From Sphaerisporangium sp039871875 (GTDB lineage Bacteria > Actinomycetota > Actinomycetes > Streptosporangiales > Streptosporangiaceae): a stretch of DNA of 64,000 nucleotides. Shown here piece by piece: positions 30,478-39,097 of this stretch (the stretch's first letter is position 1; each line of letters opens with the position of its first letter). The notes under the pieces were generated by a model. The model made no database searches. It was not told the origin of the DNA and saw only the letters and a list, made by a program, of their open reading frames with translations. The DNA is taken from contig NZ_JBDPMD010000048.1 of assembly GCF_039871875.1 (NCBI RefSeq), forward strand, positions 1 to 64,000, given 5' to 3'. A program made the translations under genes and the position numbers.

Positions 30478-31539
30478 TCAGCTCGCCGCCGTCTCCTCGG
30501 CGATGGCGGCGGCGAACGCCTCGACGTCGGCCTCGGTGGTGTCGAAGGACGTCATCCAGCGCACCTCGCCGGTGGCCTCGTCCCAGATGTAGAACCGGTA
30601 CCGCTTGCGCACCCGCTCGGTGACGTCGCGCGGCAGGGTGGCGAACACCGCGTTGGCCTGCACGGGCCTGGTCAGGGTGACCCCGGGGATGCCTTGCACG
30701 GCCTCGGCGAGCCGGGCCGCCATGGCGTTGGCCTGGCGGGCACCCCGCAGCCACAGATCGCCGGCGAGCAGCGCCTCGAACTGCGCCGACACGAACCGCA
30801 TCTTGGACGCGAGCTGCATGGAGCTCTTGCGCAGGTAGATCAGCCCGCGGGCGGCGTCGCGGTTCAGCACGACGATGGCCTCGCCGAACATCAGGCCGCT
30901 CTTGGTGCCGCCGAACGACAACACGTCCACGCCGACGTCGGTGGTGAGGGCCCGCAGCGGCAGGTCCAGCGCCGCGGCGGCGTTGGCGAGCCGGGAGCCG
31001 TCGAGGTGCACGACCATGCCGAGCTCGTGGGCGTGCGCGGTGACCGCGGCGATCTGCTCGGGCGTGTACAGCGAGCCGAGCTCGGTGCTCTGCGAGATCG
31101 ACACGACCTTCGGCTGGGCCCGGTGCTCGTCGCCGAAGCCCCACGCCTCCTGGTCGACCAGATCGGGCGTGAGCTTGCCGTCGGGGGTGTGCACCATGCG
31201 CAGCTTGAGGCCGCCGCTCTGCTCGGGGGCGCCGCCCTCGTCGGTGTTGAGGTGGGAGGAGTACGCGCAGACGACGGCCTCCCACGGCGCGGTCATGGCG
31301 CGCAGCGCGACCACGTTGGCGCCGGTGCCGTTGAAGACGGGCCACACCTCGGCGTCGGGGCCGAAGTGGCGGCGGAAGACGTCGCCGAGCGCCTCGGTGT
31401 AGACGTCCTCGCCGTACGCCACCTGGTGGCCGCCGTTGGCCAGGGCCACGGCCTCGATGATCTCCGGGTGCGCCCCGGCGTAGTTGTCGCTGGCGAACCA
31501 GCGCACCCGGGGGTCGTGGCGTCGTCGGGCGTCGGTCAT
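30478..31539 (-). CDS. ltaE: Low-specificity L-threonine aldolase
   Basis: 353-residue fold-type I PLP enzyme cleaving threonine to glycine and acetaldehyde. Seen: RWFASDNYAGAHPEI at the N-terminus, YGEDVYTEALGDVFRRHFG, the loop FNGTGANVVALRAM, HLDGSRLANAAAAL, and the PLP-lysine segment DVLSFGGTKSGLMFG. ATG at 31539 overlaps the stop of the upstream SDR gene by 4 bp, so it is the third gene of a translationally coupled DUF6421-SDR-aldolase operon. Confidence 0.92.
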   Translation of the reverse strand: MTDARRRHDPRVRWFASDNYAGAHPEIIEAVALANGGHQVAYGEDVYTEALGDVFRRHFGPDAEVWPVFNGTGANVVALRAMTAPWEAVVCAYSSHLNTDEGGAPEQSGGLKLRMVHTPDGKLTPDLVDQEAWGFGDEHRAQPKVVSISQSTELGSLYTPEQIAAVTAHAHELGMVVHLDGSRLANAAAALDLPLRALTTDVGVDVLSFGGTKSGLMFGEAIVVLNRDAARGLIYLRKSSMQLASKMRFVSAQFEALLAGDLWLRGARQANAMAARLAEAVQGIPGVTLTRPVQANAVFATLPRDVTERVRKRYRFYIWDEATGEVRWMTSFDTTEADVEAFAAAIAEETAAS

Positions 31540-32204
31540 GGGGTCAGGTCCAATCGTTCGCCGTTGATCTCACCCGCCGGGCGGTCCCACAGCCCGGCCA
31601 CGGCGTCGCCGAGCGCGGTCACGTCGGTGAAGCCGGGGAAGGTCCTCTCGGGGCTCGCGGCGCGCATGGCGTCGTTGACCAGGGCCTTCACCACGAGGAT
31701 GGTGGCGGCGGCATCGGTGCCGCGCAGCGCGTCGGCCAGGGCGAGGGTCCACGCCTCGGCGGCGGCCTTGGCGGCGGCGTACGCGGCGTTGCCCTGGGTG
31801 GGGTTCTGTGCGGCCTTGGCCGAGACGACGGCGAACCGGCCCTGGCCGCTGCGGCGCAGCAGCGGCTCGAAGGCCAGCGAGACGTGCTGCAGGGTGCGGA
31901 TCAACTGGGCGTGCAGGGCGTCCCAGTCGGCGAGGTCGGTCTCGGCGAAGGTCTTGGACCCCCGCCAGCCGCCCACCAGGTGCACGACGCCGTCCACCCG
32001 GCCGTGGTCCCGCTCGATGCGCCCGGCGAAGGCCCGCACGGCGGCGAGGTCGGTCAGGTCGACGGCCTCGACCCCCTCGGCGGCGTGCCGGCCGGCGCCG
32101 ATCACGATGTCGCCGCGCGCCGCGAGGCGGCCGGCGACGGCCTGCCCGGTGGGGCCGCCGGCCCCGGCGACGACGACCACACGGGGCTGGGGCACGGAAG
32201 TCAT
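31536..32204 (-). CDS. Short-chain dehydrogenase/reductase
   Basis: 222 residues with an SDR fold: the N-terminal nucleotide motif VVVAGAGGPTGQAVAGRLAA (a G-x-x-x-G-x-G-like variant), the VHLVGGWRG strand and FAVVSAKAAQNPTQGNAAYA with the Y-x-x-x-K motif (AYAAAKAAAEAW). Substrate unknown. ATG at 32204 overlaps the DUF6421 stop by 4 bp, and its own stop overlaps the aldolase start by 4 bp. The conserved coupling implies one pathway. Confidence 0.92.
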   Translation of the reverse strand: MTSVPQPRVVVVAGAGGPTGQAVAGRLAARGDIVIGAGRHAAEGVEAVDLTDLAAVRAFAGRIERDHGRVDGVVHLVGGWRGSKTFAETDLADWDALHAQLIRTLQHVSLAFEPLLRRSGQGRFAVVSAKAAQNPTQGNAAYAAAKAAAEAWTLALADALRGTDAAATILVVKALVNDAMRAASPERTFPGFTDVTALGDAVAGLWDRPAGEINGERLDLTP

Positions 32205-34267
32205 GGACGGATTCCCTTCGTCGCCTCGATCACGGCGGTCAGCTTACGGCGCAGGGCCTCGTAGAACATGCTCAGCGGGAACTCGTCGGGCAGCACGGCG
32301 TCCACCACGGCCTTGGGGAAACCGTCCACCGGCAGGGCCTCCACGCCGCGCGCCCACACCGACGCCGGGTGCGGCGCGACGTAGGCGGCGACCAGGCGGT
32401 GCGCGGCGAGCCAGTGGGCCAGCTTGGAGCGGTCGATGCCGTCGCGGTACAGCTTCTCGACCTCGCCGCGCAGGTCCGCCACGCAGGGCGCCACCCGGTC
32501 CCAGTCGATGCTGAGGCGGTTGTCGGTCCACCGCACCACGTCGTTGCGGTGCAGGTACGCGAACAGGAGCTGGCCGCCGAGACCGTCGTAGTTGCGCACC
32601 CGCTCACCGGTGATCGGGAAGCGGAACAGGCGGTCGAACAGGATGGCGTACTGCACGTAGCGGGCCTGCGGCACGCCCTCGGCCTCCAGCTCGACCGCCT
32701 CGCCGAACGCGGTGAGGTCGCAGCGCAGCTCCTCCAGCGAGTACAGCCAGTACGGCATGCGCTGCTTGATCATGAAGGGGTCGAACGGCAGGTCGCCGTG
32801 GCTGTGGGTGCGGTCGTGCACCAGGTCCCAGAGCACGAAGGTGTCCTGCGCGAGCTCCTGGCTGTCCAGCAGGCGGGCGGCGTCCGGCGGCAGCGCCAGC
32901 TTGAGCGTCTCGGCGGCGGCGCGGCTCACGCTGCGGAACCGCGCGGCCTCGCGGTCGCAGAAGATCGCGCCCCAGGTGAAGCGGGGCGGGGTCTCCCGCA
33001 CCGCGACGGTCTCGGGGAACAGCACGGCGGAGTTGGTGTCGTACCCGGCGGTGAACCCGGCGAAGGCGATGGGCACGAACATCGGGTTGTCGTAGCGGTC
33101 CCGCTCCAGGGCGGCCAGCCACTCCGGCCACACGGTGCGGATCCAGACGGCCTCCAGGTGGCGGGACGGGTTGCCGTTCTGGGTGTACATCGGGAACACC
33201 ACCAGGTGCTCCAGGCCGTCCTCGCGCCGGCTGTCGGGGTGGAAGGCGTTCAGGGAGTCCAGGAAGTCGGGCACGCCGAAGCCGCCGGCCTGCCACTTGC
33301 GCAGGTCGGTCCGGACGGCGGCGAGGTACTCGGCGTCGTGGGGGAACCGCGGCGCGAGGCGCTCCACGCCGGCCAGCACGCGCGAAAGGATCGGCCCGGC
33401 GGCGAGGACGTCCTCGATGGAGCCGTCCTTGGCGGTCAAGGGGCGCAGCTCCTCGACGGCCGCGGCGAGCGCGGCGAAGTCCGGGTCGTCGTCGCGGCGG
33501 CGGTCGGCGCCGTCCTCGGGCACGCGGGCCACCCAGGTGACGACGTCGGCCCACAGGCGGGTGTGGCGCAGGTCGCCGATGGAGTCGTCGCCGAACAGGT
33601 CGGAGTCGGCGAACACCACGACGCGGCCGCGGCCGTGCCGCAGCGCCACGGCGAGGGGCCGGCCCGCGGGGTCGGCGGTGGGCGAGGTGCGGAACAGGAC
33701 GATGGCGTCGTCGGGGGCGGTGAGCACGCCGGCGCGGTAGAAGCAGGCCTCGCGGGCGCCCGCGGTGACGTCCTCACCGGCGCCGCCGAGGGCGGGGGTG
33801 CCGAGCACCCAGGTGGCGACGCCGTTGTAGCAGGCGGCGGGGTCCTGGACGGTGGTGTGCTCGACGCCCACACCGAACCGCGCGAGCAGCTCGCCGAGGT
33901 TGTTGCCGTACTTGTCCTGCTCGTGCTCGGCCAGCACGAGCAGGCCGCCGCCGTCCGCGACGTACCGCTCGACGGCGTCGATCTCCTCGGCGGGGAACGC
34001 CGGGCTGCCCTGGCCGGTGGTGCGCTCCCAGCGCACGCCGGCCGGGTGGGCGACGACGAAGACGTCGTGCGCGGCGAGCAGCGCGGGGGTGAGGGGGCCC
34101 TCGGTGTGGGCGGTGACGGTGTGGCCGAGGCGGCGCAGCGCGTCGGCCGCGCGGGCGTAGCTGTTGTCGTCGGGGTGCGCCGGGTTGATGGCCTCGGCGA
34201 CCTCGCGGCGGATCGTCCACGACTCGCTGTGCGCTTCGTCGAACAGCACCCGCGGGAAAGCCGTCAT
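32201..34267 (-). CDS. DUF6421 family protein
   Basis: 688 residues. The N-terminal about 230 residues look like a glutamine-amidotransferase-type Rossmann-like fold (HDVFVVAHPAGVRW, VERYVADGGGLLVLAEHEQD, RVVVFADSDLFGD). The rest is helical with highly conserved-looking blocks (VWIRTVWPEWLAALERDRYD, LVHDRTHSHGDLPFDPFMIK). I recognise it as the DUF6421 family, whose function is not established; the HDR-HSHGD block could bind metal. ATG at 34267 lies 9 nt after GGAGG; ATG at 34276 abuts it. It is the first gene of the operon with SDR and threonine aldolase. Confidence 0.82.
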   Translation of the reverse strand: MTAFPRVLFDEAHSESWTIRREVAEAINPAHPDDNSYARAADALRRLGHTVTAHTEGPLTPALLAAHDVFVVAHPAGVRWERTTGQGSPAFPAEEIDAVERYVADGGGLLVLAEHEQDKYGNNLGELLARFGVGVEHTTVQDPAACYNGVATWVLGTPALGGAGEDVTAGAREACFYRAGVLTAPDDAIVLFRTSPTADPAGRPLAVALRHGRGRVVVFADSDLFGDDSIGDLRHTRLWADVVTWVARVPEDGADRRRDDDPDFAALAAAVEELRPLTAKDGSIEDVLAAGPILSRVLAGVERLAPRFPHDAEYLAAVRTDLRKWQAGGFGVPDFLDSLNAFHPDSRREDGLEHLVVFPMYTQNGNPSRHLEAVWIRTVWPEWLAALERDRYDNPMFVPIAFAGFTAGYDTNSAVLFPETVAVRETPPRFTWGAIFCDREAARFRSVSRAAAETLKLALPPDAARLLDSQELAQDTFVLWDLVHDRTHSHGDLPFDPFMIKQRMPYWLYSLEELRCDLTAFGEAVELEAEGVPQARYVQYAILFDRLFRFPITGERVRNYDGLGGQLLFAYLHRNDVVRWTDNRLSIDWDRVAPCVADLRGEVEKLYRDGIDRSKLAHWLAAHRLVAAYVAPHPASVWARGVEALPVDGFPKAVVDAVLPDEFPLSMFYEALRRKLTAVIEATKGIRP

Positions 34268-34557
34268 CGTCGTCATCCTCCGTCCCTCAGTAAAGAAAAT
34301 CTTCGGCATCGCCGGGATATATACGGAAAATATACACAGGGACAAGCATGCTACGGGAACTCGTGTCGCCTCTGGGCCCTGGGGCGCGAGATCCCCCGCC
34401 CGCCGCGCCGGCGGGCGCACATCGGCGTGCCGTCCGCGCCGGTCGCAAGGCGCTCAACGACGGATTGCAACTGCGTGACGGCGGCCTGTCGAGGCTTGTC
34501 GAGGCCCGTGCGCGCTGCGACGCTGGAAGCACACTTGATCGGGAACAGGAGGCGGAG

Positions 34558-36426
34558 ATGCCCCGCCTGTACCATCTCGTCGCGGGGTTAGGCGCTCTCG
34601 GAACGCTCGCCCTCGGCGTGCACCCCCACCCCAGCGGGTCGACCGACCGCGTGACTCCTGGAACGGTCCGGGTCGAGGCGCGGTCCCACGTGACGATCAA
34701 CCTGCTCGACGACCGGGGGGTCATCCAGCAGGTGGTGCGCGAGTACGACACCCCGGTGGGGACGGGGAGCGGCTTCGTGGTGGCGCCCGACGGGGTCGTC
34801 GTCACCGCGACCGGGGTCGTGCAGTCCGGCAAGGACCCCGCGGTGTACGCCGCGAACCGGGCGTTCGCCGAGTACTTCGACGTCGACATCCCCGCCGACT
34901 TCTCCCGGCACAAGCTGGACGACCCCGGCCTCAACCGGCGGCTCCAGGCCTGCTACCCGCCGCAGGGGCGCAACTCCACCTGCATCGCCACCGCGTCCAC
35001 CAAGGTCACCGTGTTCCCGTACGCCGACCCGCCGGCGCCGCAGGGGTACGCCGCCGAGCTGCTGCACACCGGGGCCTCCGCCGGAGCGCCGGCCGTGCTC
35101 AAGATGACCGAGGGCGGCGAGGACGGCACGCTGCCCACCGTGCCGCTCGGCGCCTCGCTCGGCAGCGGCATCGAGTCGGTGGACGTGATCGGGCTGCCCG
35201 CGCGGCCGAGCGCCAAGGCGCCGCCCAAGGTGGTGACCGCGCACCTCGACCCGCCCGGCGGCCGGACGTTCAAGAAGTCCGAGCGCGCCAAGCTGGACGA
35301 CTTCCTCGACGACGACGGGCAGGGCGGCGCCGTGATCGACGACGGCAGGAGCGAGGTCATCGGCCTGCTCGCCGGGGGCGGCGGCGCGGCGCAGACCCTC
35401 ATCCCCGTGGAGGACATCCGCGCGGCCCTGGTCGCCGCGAACGTGACGGCCCGCCGCGGGCCGCTGGACTCGCTGTACGAGACCGCGCTCGCGCCGTACC
35501 ACAACAAGTACTACGCCAACGCGGTCCCGATCCTGGAGCAGGTGCTCCGCCAGCGACCCGACCACGCCGTCGCCCAGGACCACCTCCGCTTCGCCCGCGC
35601 CAACCGCGCCGCCGCCCCCACGGCGTCCCGCACCCCGGCCGCCGCCGGGGCACCCGTGCCGGGCCGCGCCATCCTCTCCCCGCTGACGCTCGCCGCGGCG
35701 GGGGTGATCCTCGCCGCCGCCCTGGTGGCCGTCGCCGTCCCCCTGACCATCCGCCGCCGGCGCCGCGCCGCCGCCCCGCCTCCGCTGGAGCCCGTGGGCG
35801 CCGCCGCCACCTGGCCCCCGCAGGGAAGCCACACCATCGAGTTCCCCGCCGTCACCACCGGCGGCTCCTACCCCCCGGTCCCCCGTTCACCGGAACCACC
35901 CGGCCTCCCCTCCGGCGCGGCCCCCTCCGAGGGCACACCACCCGCGGGCCCACCCGCCGGGCCCGTCCCGTCAGGCGCGAGGTCACGCGCCGGCACACCG
36001 GAGGCAGGCGGCCCGCCGGACACCTGGGTGGCCGGCCCCGCCCGCCCCGGCAGCGGGACGGACGACGCCGACGGCCCCGGCACCGCCCCCCAGCCCGCGG
36101 TCGGCTCCCGCGCCGCCCAGGCCCACCTCGGCGCGCAATCCGGCCAGGCACCGTCCGGCGCCACGTCCGCCGGCGGGGCACCCGCCGGCGCGGCGCACTC
36201 AGGCGCGGCGCACTCAGGCGCGGCGCACTCAGGCGCGGCGCACTCAGGCGCGGCGCACTCAGGCGCGGCGCACTCAGGCGCGGCGCACTCAGGCGCGGCG
36301 CGGTCCGGTGACGGATCGGCCGGTGACGGGGCGGCCGGTCAGGTGCAATTCTGCACACAGTGTGGGATGCGGCTCGGGAAGGCGCATCGGTTCTGCGGGT
36401 TCTGCGGGCATGCGGTGGAGCGATGA
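34558..36426 (+). CDS. Trypsin-like-fold membrane protein with zinc ribbon
   Basis: 622 residues. After an N-terminal hydrophobic stretch, residues about 30-300 look like a trypsin/HtrA-type beta-barrel (GTGSGFVVAPDGVVVTATGV, GGAVIDDGRSEVIGLLAGG). The usual catalytic His position reads VVTATG and the Ser-position reads GQGGAVID, so the triad looks lost. A TPR-like segment (YYANAVPILEQVLRQRPDHA), a TM helix (about 375-400) and a Pro/Ala-rich tail with seven GAAHS repeats follow. The C-terminus is a zinc ribbon (FCTQCGM, FCGFCGHA). ATG at 34558 follows AGGAGGCGGAG. The stop overlaps the kinase start by 4 bp, suggesting a kinase-partner or surface stress sensor. Confidence 0.75.
   Translation: MPRLYHLVAGLGALGTLALGVHPHPSGSTDRVTPGTVRVEARSHVTINLLDDRGVIQQVVREYDTPVGTGSGFVVAPDGVVVTATGVVQSGKDPAVYAANRAFAEYFDVDIPADFSRHKLDDPGLNRRLQACYPPQGRNSTCIATASTKVTVFPYADPPAPQGYAAELLHTGASAGAPAVLKMTEGGEDGTLPTVPLGASLGSGIESVDVIGLPARPSAKAPPKVVTAHLDPPGGRTFKKSERAKLDDFLDDDGQGGAVIDDGRSEVIGLLAGGGGAAQTLIPVEDIRAALVAANVTARRGPLDSLYETALAPYHNKYYANAVPILEQVLRQRPDHAVAQDHLRFARANRAAAPTASRTPAAAGAPVPGRAILSPLTLAAAGVILAAALVAVAVPLTIRRRRRAAAPPPLEPVGAAATWPPQGSHTIEFPAVTTGGSYPPVPRSPEPPGLPSGAAPSEGTPPAGPPAGPVPSGARSRAGTPEAGGPPDTWVAGPARPGSGTDDADGPGTAPQPAVGSRAAQAHLGAQSGQAPSGATSAGGAPAGAAHSGAAHSGAAHSGAAHSGAAHSGAAHSGAAHSGAARSGDGSAGDGAAGQVQFCTQCGMRLGKAHRFCGFCGHAVER
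36187..36291 (+). repeat. Seven tandem 15-bp units
   Basis: GGCGCGGCGCACTCA is repeated seven times without change, coding for GAAHS each time, in the tail of the zinc-ribbon protein just before its cysteine motif. The unit is a multiple of three, so copy-number change would keep the frame. Confidence 0.95.
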
Positions 36427-38393
36427 GCGAGCAGGGGTTCCCGATGCCGCCGCTGGTCGGGGCACGGGTGGGGGACTACGACGTCGAGGCCGTGGTCGGG
36501 CGGGGCGGGATGGCCACGGTGTACCGGGCGCGGGACCGGAGGCTGGGGCGGGCGGTGGCGCTGAAGGTGCTGGCGCCGCAGCTCACGCAGGACCCCCGGT
36601 TCCGGGAGCGGTTCGTGCGGGAGTCGCGGCTGGTGGCGGCGGTGGACCATCCCAACATCATCCCGATCTACGAGGCGGGGGAACGCGACGATCTGCTGTT
36701 CATCGCGATGCGGTACGTCGAGGGGGCCGACCTCCGCAAGGTGATCCAGTCCGCGGGGCCGCTGCCGGTGGCGCGGGCGTACCGGCTGTTCACGCAGATC
36801 GCCTCGGCGCTGGACGCGGCCCACCAGAGCGGGCTGGTGCACCGGGACGTCAAGCCGGCGAACATCCTGGTGACGGAGGGGTCGGAGCGGGACCCCGAGC
36901 ACATCTACCTCACCGACTTCGGGCTGACCAAGAGCACGTTCTCCGAGGCGGGGCTGACGAGCCACGGGCACTTCATGGGCACCCCGCGGTACGTGGCGCC
37001 CGAGCAGATCCGCGGCCTCGCGGTGGACGGGCGCAGCGACCTGTACGCGTTCGCGTGCGTGGTGTACGAGGCGCTGGCCGGGCAGCCGCCCTTCCAGCGG
37101 GAGACCGAGCTGGCGCTGCTGTACGCGCACGTGTCGCACGAACCGCCGCCGCTGACGCCCTACCGGCAGGACCTGCCGCACCCGGTGAACCGGGTCATGG
37201 CGCGGGCACTGGCCAAGACCCCCGGCGAGCGGTTCTCCACCTGCGGGGAGTTCGTCACCGCGCTGCGCGACGCGATCAGCGGCGAGGACGAGGCCCCCAG
37301 CCCGCCCGAGGGCCGCCGCGCCTGGTCGCCTCCCGACGGTCAGGCGGCGAGGACACCGGTGGAAGACCACCCGGCCAGGACGCCTCCGGACGGCCGCCCC
37401 GCCTGGGGCCCGGCCCAGGGCCACCCGGCCGGCGCGCCCGCGGGCCGCCCCCCGGCGTACCCGCAGGGACCGGCCGAGCACCCCGGCGGAGGCCGGGACG
37501 TCACCCCCGCCGGCCACGACGGGTACGCCTCCCCCGGCCACGCAGGGCATGCCCCCGCCGAGCACGGGGGCCGCGCCTCTCCCGGCCACGCAGGGCACGT
37601 CCCCGCGAGGCGTGGAGAGCGCGGCGCCGAGCAGGCCCGGCACGTGCCGGCGGGGCGGGGCGGGCAGGTCGCCGCCGGCTACGGGGAGCACGGGCCCGCC
37701 GGGTACGACCGGTACGGTGGCGGTGATCCGGCGCAGCTCACCCATCCCGGTGCGGAACCCGCTCGCAGGAGGCGCGGGGCGCCCGTCGGGGTGATCGCCG
37801 GGGTGGGGGTCGTCGTGCTGGCGCTGGCGGTCGCGGGGTGGCTGCTGTTCAGGGACGGGACGCCGCTCGCCGTGGCCGACAAGCGGTATCCAGGGACGAC
37901 GGCGGCGCCGTTCTCCTTCGAGTACCCGGGGGTGTGGGGTGCGGTGACGCACGCGGACGAGTACGTGGTGGTCTCCCCGGCGGCGCCGCAGTTCGACGCG
38001 TTGTTCTCGGTGCCGATCGCCTCGGACTGGTCGGCCGTCAACCAGTTGCTGGCGAGCAGCCCGGACCAGGCGACGGGAATGTTCGCGCGGGTCAGCGACA
38101 CCATCACCACCTCGGACTCCCCCGACACCCTGAAGCGCAGCCTGAGCTTCGTCCTGCCGGGCCCGGCGGACTTCGCCTCGGCGCCGTCCACCGCCACGGT
38201 GGGGGGCCGGCCGGCGTTCAGGCTCACCGGTGTGGTCAACGACCCGTCCCAGCAGGGGCGGCTGGACCTGGTGGTCTACATCGTCAGCCGCGGCGAGGGG
38301 CAGCCGGTGGCGCTGATCGCGTTCTTCTGCCCGCCCGCCAAGTGCAGCGCCACGACGATGGACCACCTGATCGGCACGCTGAAGTTCACCTAG
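36423..38393 (+). CDS. Transmembrane Ser/Thr protein kinase (PknB type)
   Basis: 656 residues. The kinase domain occupies about 15-275: glycine loop VGRGGMATVY, VALK48VL, HRD142VKPAN, TDFG (D165) and YVAPEQIRG. A long Gly/Pro/His-rich juxtamembrane tract (GHAGHAP, PGHAGHVP) precedes a TM helix at about 453-475 (VGVIAGVGVVVLALAVAGWL). About 180 extracellular residues of unknown fold follow (YPGVWGAVTHADEYVVVSPA). It lacks PASTA repeats. Its ATG overlaps the upstream gene by ATGA. The 3' end overlaps cbiZ by 8 bp and runs into a 9-bp minisatellite. Confidence 0.94.
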   Translation: MSEQGFPMPPLVGARVGDYDVEAVVGRGGMATVYRARDRRLGRAVALKVLAPQLTQDPRFRERFVRESRLVAAVDHPNIIPIYEAGERDDLLFIAMRYVEGADLRKVIQSAGPLPVARAYRLFTQIASALDAAHQSGLVHRDVKPANILVTEGSERDPEHIYLTDFGLTKSTFSEAGLTSHGHFMGTPRYVAPEQIRGLAVDGRSDLYAFACVVYEALAGQPPFQRETELALLYAHVSHEPPPLTPYRQDLPHPVNRVMARALAKTPGERFSTCGEFVTALRDAISGEDEAPSPPEGRRAWSPPDGQAARTPVEDHPARTPPDGRPAWGPAQGHPAGAPAGRPPAYPQGPAEHPGGGRDVTPAGHDGYASPGHAGHAPAEHGGRASPGHAGHVPARRGERGAEQARHVPAGRGGQVAAGYGEHGPAGYDRYGGGDPAQLTHPGAEPARRRRGAPVGVIAGVGVVVLALAVAGWLLFRDGTPLAVADKRYPGTTAAPFSFEYPGVWGAVTHADEYVVVSPAAPQFDALFSVPIASDWSAVNQLLASSPDQATGMFARVSDTITTSDSPDTLKRSLSFVLPGPADFASAPSTATVGGRPAFRLTGVVNDPSQQGRLDLVVYIVSRGEGQPVALIAFFCPPAKCSATTMDHLIGTLKFT

Positions 38394-39066
38394 GGCACCT
38401 GGGGCACCTAGGGCACCTAGGGCACCTGGGGCGTCTCGGCCCAGGCGCGGGCGCCGTCGAGACGGCCGCGTGGACGGCGCGGGCGACGCGGGCGCCCCAC
38501 AGGGAACGGGGGCCGCCGAAGGCCTCGGACGGGCCGTGGGCGGGCGCGGCGACGCAGACGGCGTCCGAGGCGGTGCCGGTGCAGGCGTAGCCGGCCTCGA
38601 TGAGGGCCTGGGTCTTGGCCTCGGTGACGGTCATGACGGCGTTGACGAGGGCGGCGTCGCTCATCGCCACGGGGACGGCCACGATGATGTTGACGGTGCC
38701 GGGACGCGGCACCGGGGGGCGCAGCTCGGGGTCCTCGGCGCCCTCGGGGGCGGCGGCCCAGGTGGGGACGCGCAGGCCGACGGTGGCGACCGCCTCGGCG
38801 CCGCGGTCGGCGGCCCGGGTGTACCGCTCGACGGACGCCGCGGTCAGCATGCCGACGCCGGGGCCCGGCGGGGCCATCTCGCGCAGGTGCTCCACCGGGT
38901 CGGTGCGGGAGTACCCCGCGTCCACCTGCGCGTTCAGCACCCACTCGCCGGGGCCGATGCCGCCCCCGAGCACCGCGGACGAGATCATGCGCCAGCCGGG
39001 CCCGAACCGCCACAGCAGCGACGCCAGCCGGGTGCCGTCCTCGTGCCGATGACTCAGCGACAACAT
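38386..39066 (-). CDS. cbiZ: Adenosylcobinamide amidohydrolase
   Basis: 226 residues. CbiZ removes the aminopropanol side chain of adenosylcobinamide to give adenosylcobyric acid, allowing salvage of foreign corrinoids. The family blocks WRMISSAVLGGGIGPGEWVL, VDAGYSRTDPVEHL, GVGMLTAA and VNIIVAVPVAMSDAALVNAV are visible. The C-terminal tail RRPRCPRCPRCPRCPR comes from a minisatellite and is not expected of the family. It is the last gene of the riboswitch-controlled B12 operon, 31 bp after btuD. Confidence 0.9.
   Translation of the reverse strand: MLSLSHRHEDGTRLASLLWRFGPGWRMISSAVLGGGIGPGEWVLNAQVDAGYSRTDPVEHLREMAPPGPGVGMLTAASVERYTRAADRGAEAVATVGLRVPTWAAAPEGAEDPELRPPVPRPGTVNIIVAVPVAMSDAALVNAVMTVTEAKTQALIEAGYACTGTASDAVCVAAPAHGPSEAFGGPRSLWGARVARAVHAAVSTAPAPGPRRPRCPRCPRCPRCPR
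38392..38427. repeat. 9-bp minisatellite at a convergent gene overlap
   Basis: Four units of (A/G)GGGCACCT run from 38392 to 38427. They include the kinase's stop codon and code, on the other strand, for an (RCP)n tail of CbiZ. Slippage here would change the CbiZ C-terminus. Confidence 0.9.
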
Positions 39067-39097
39067 CGGCTCTCCTCGCGCCCGGGGATCCGGAATC

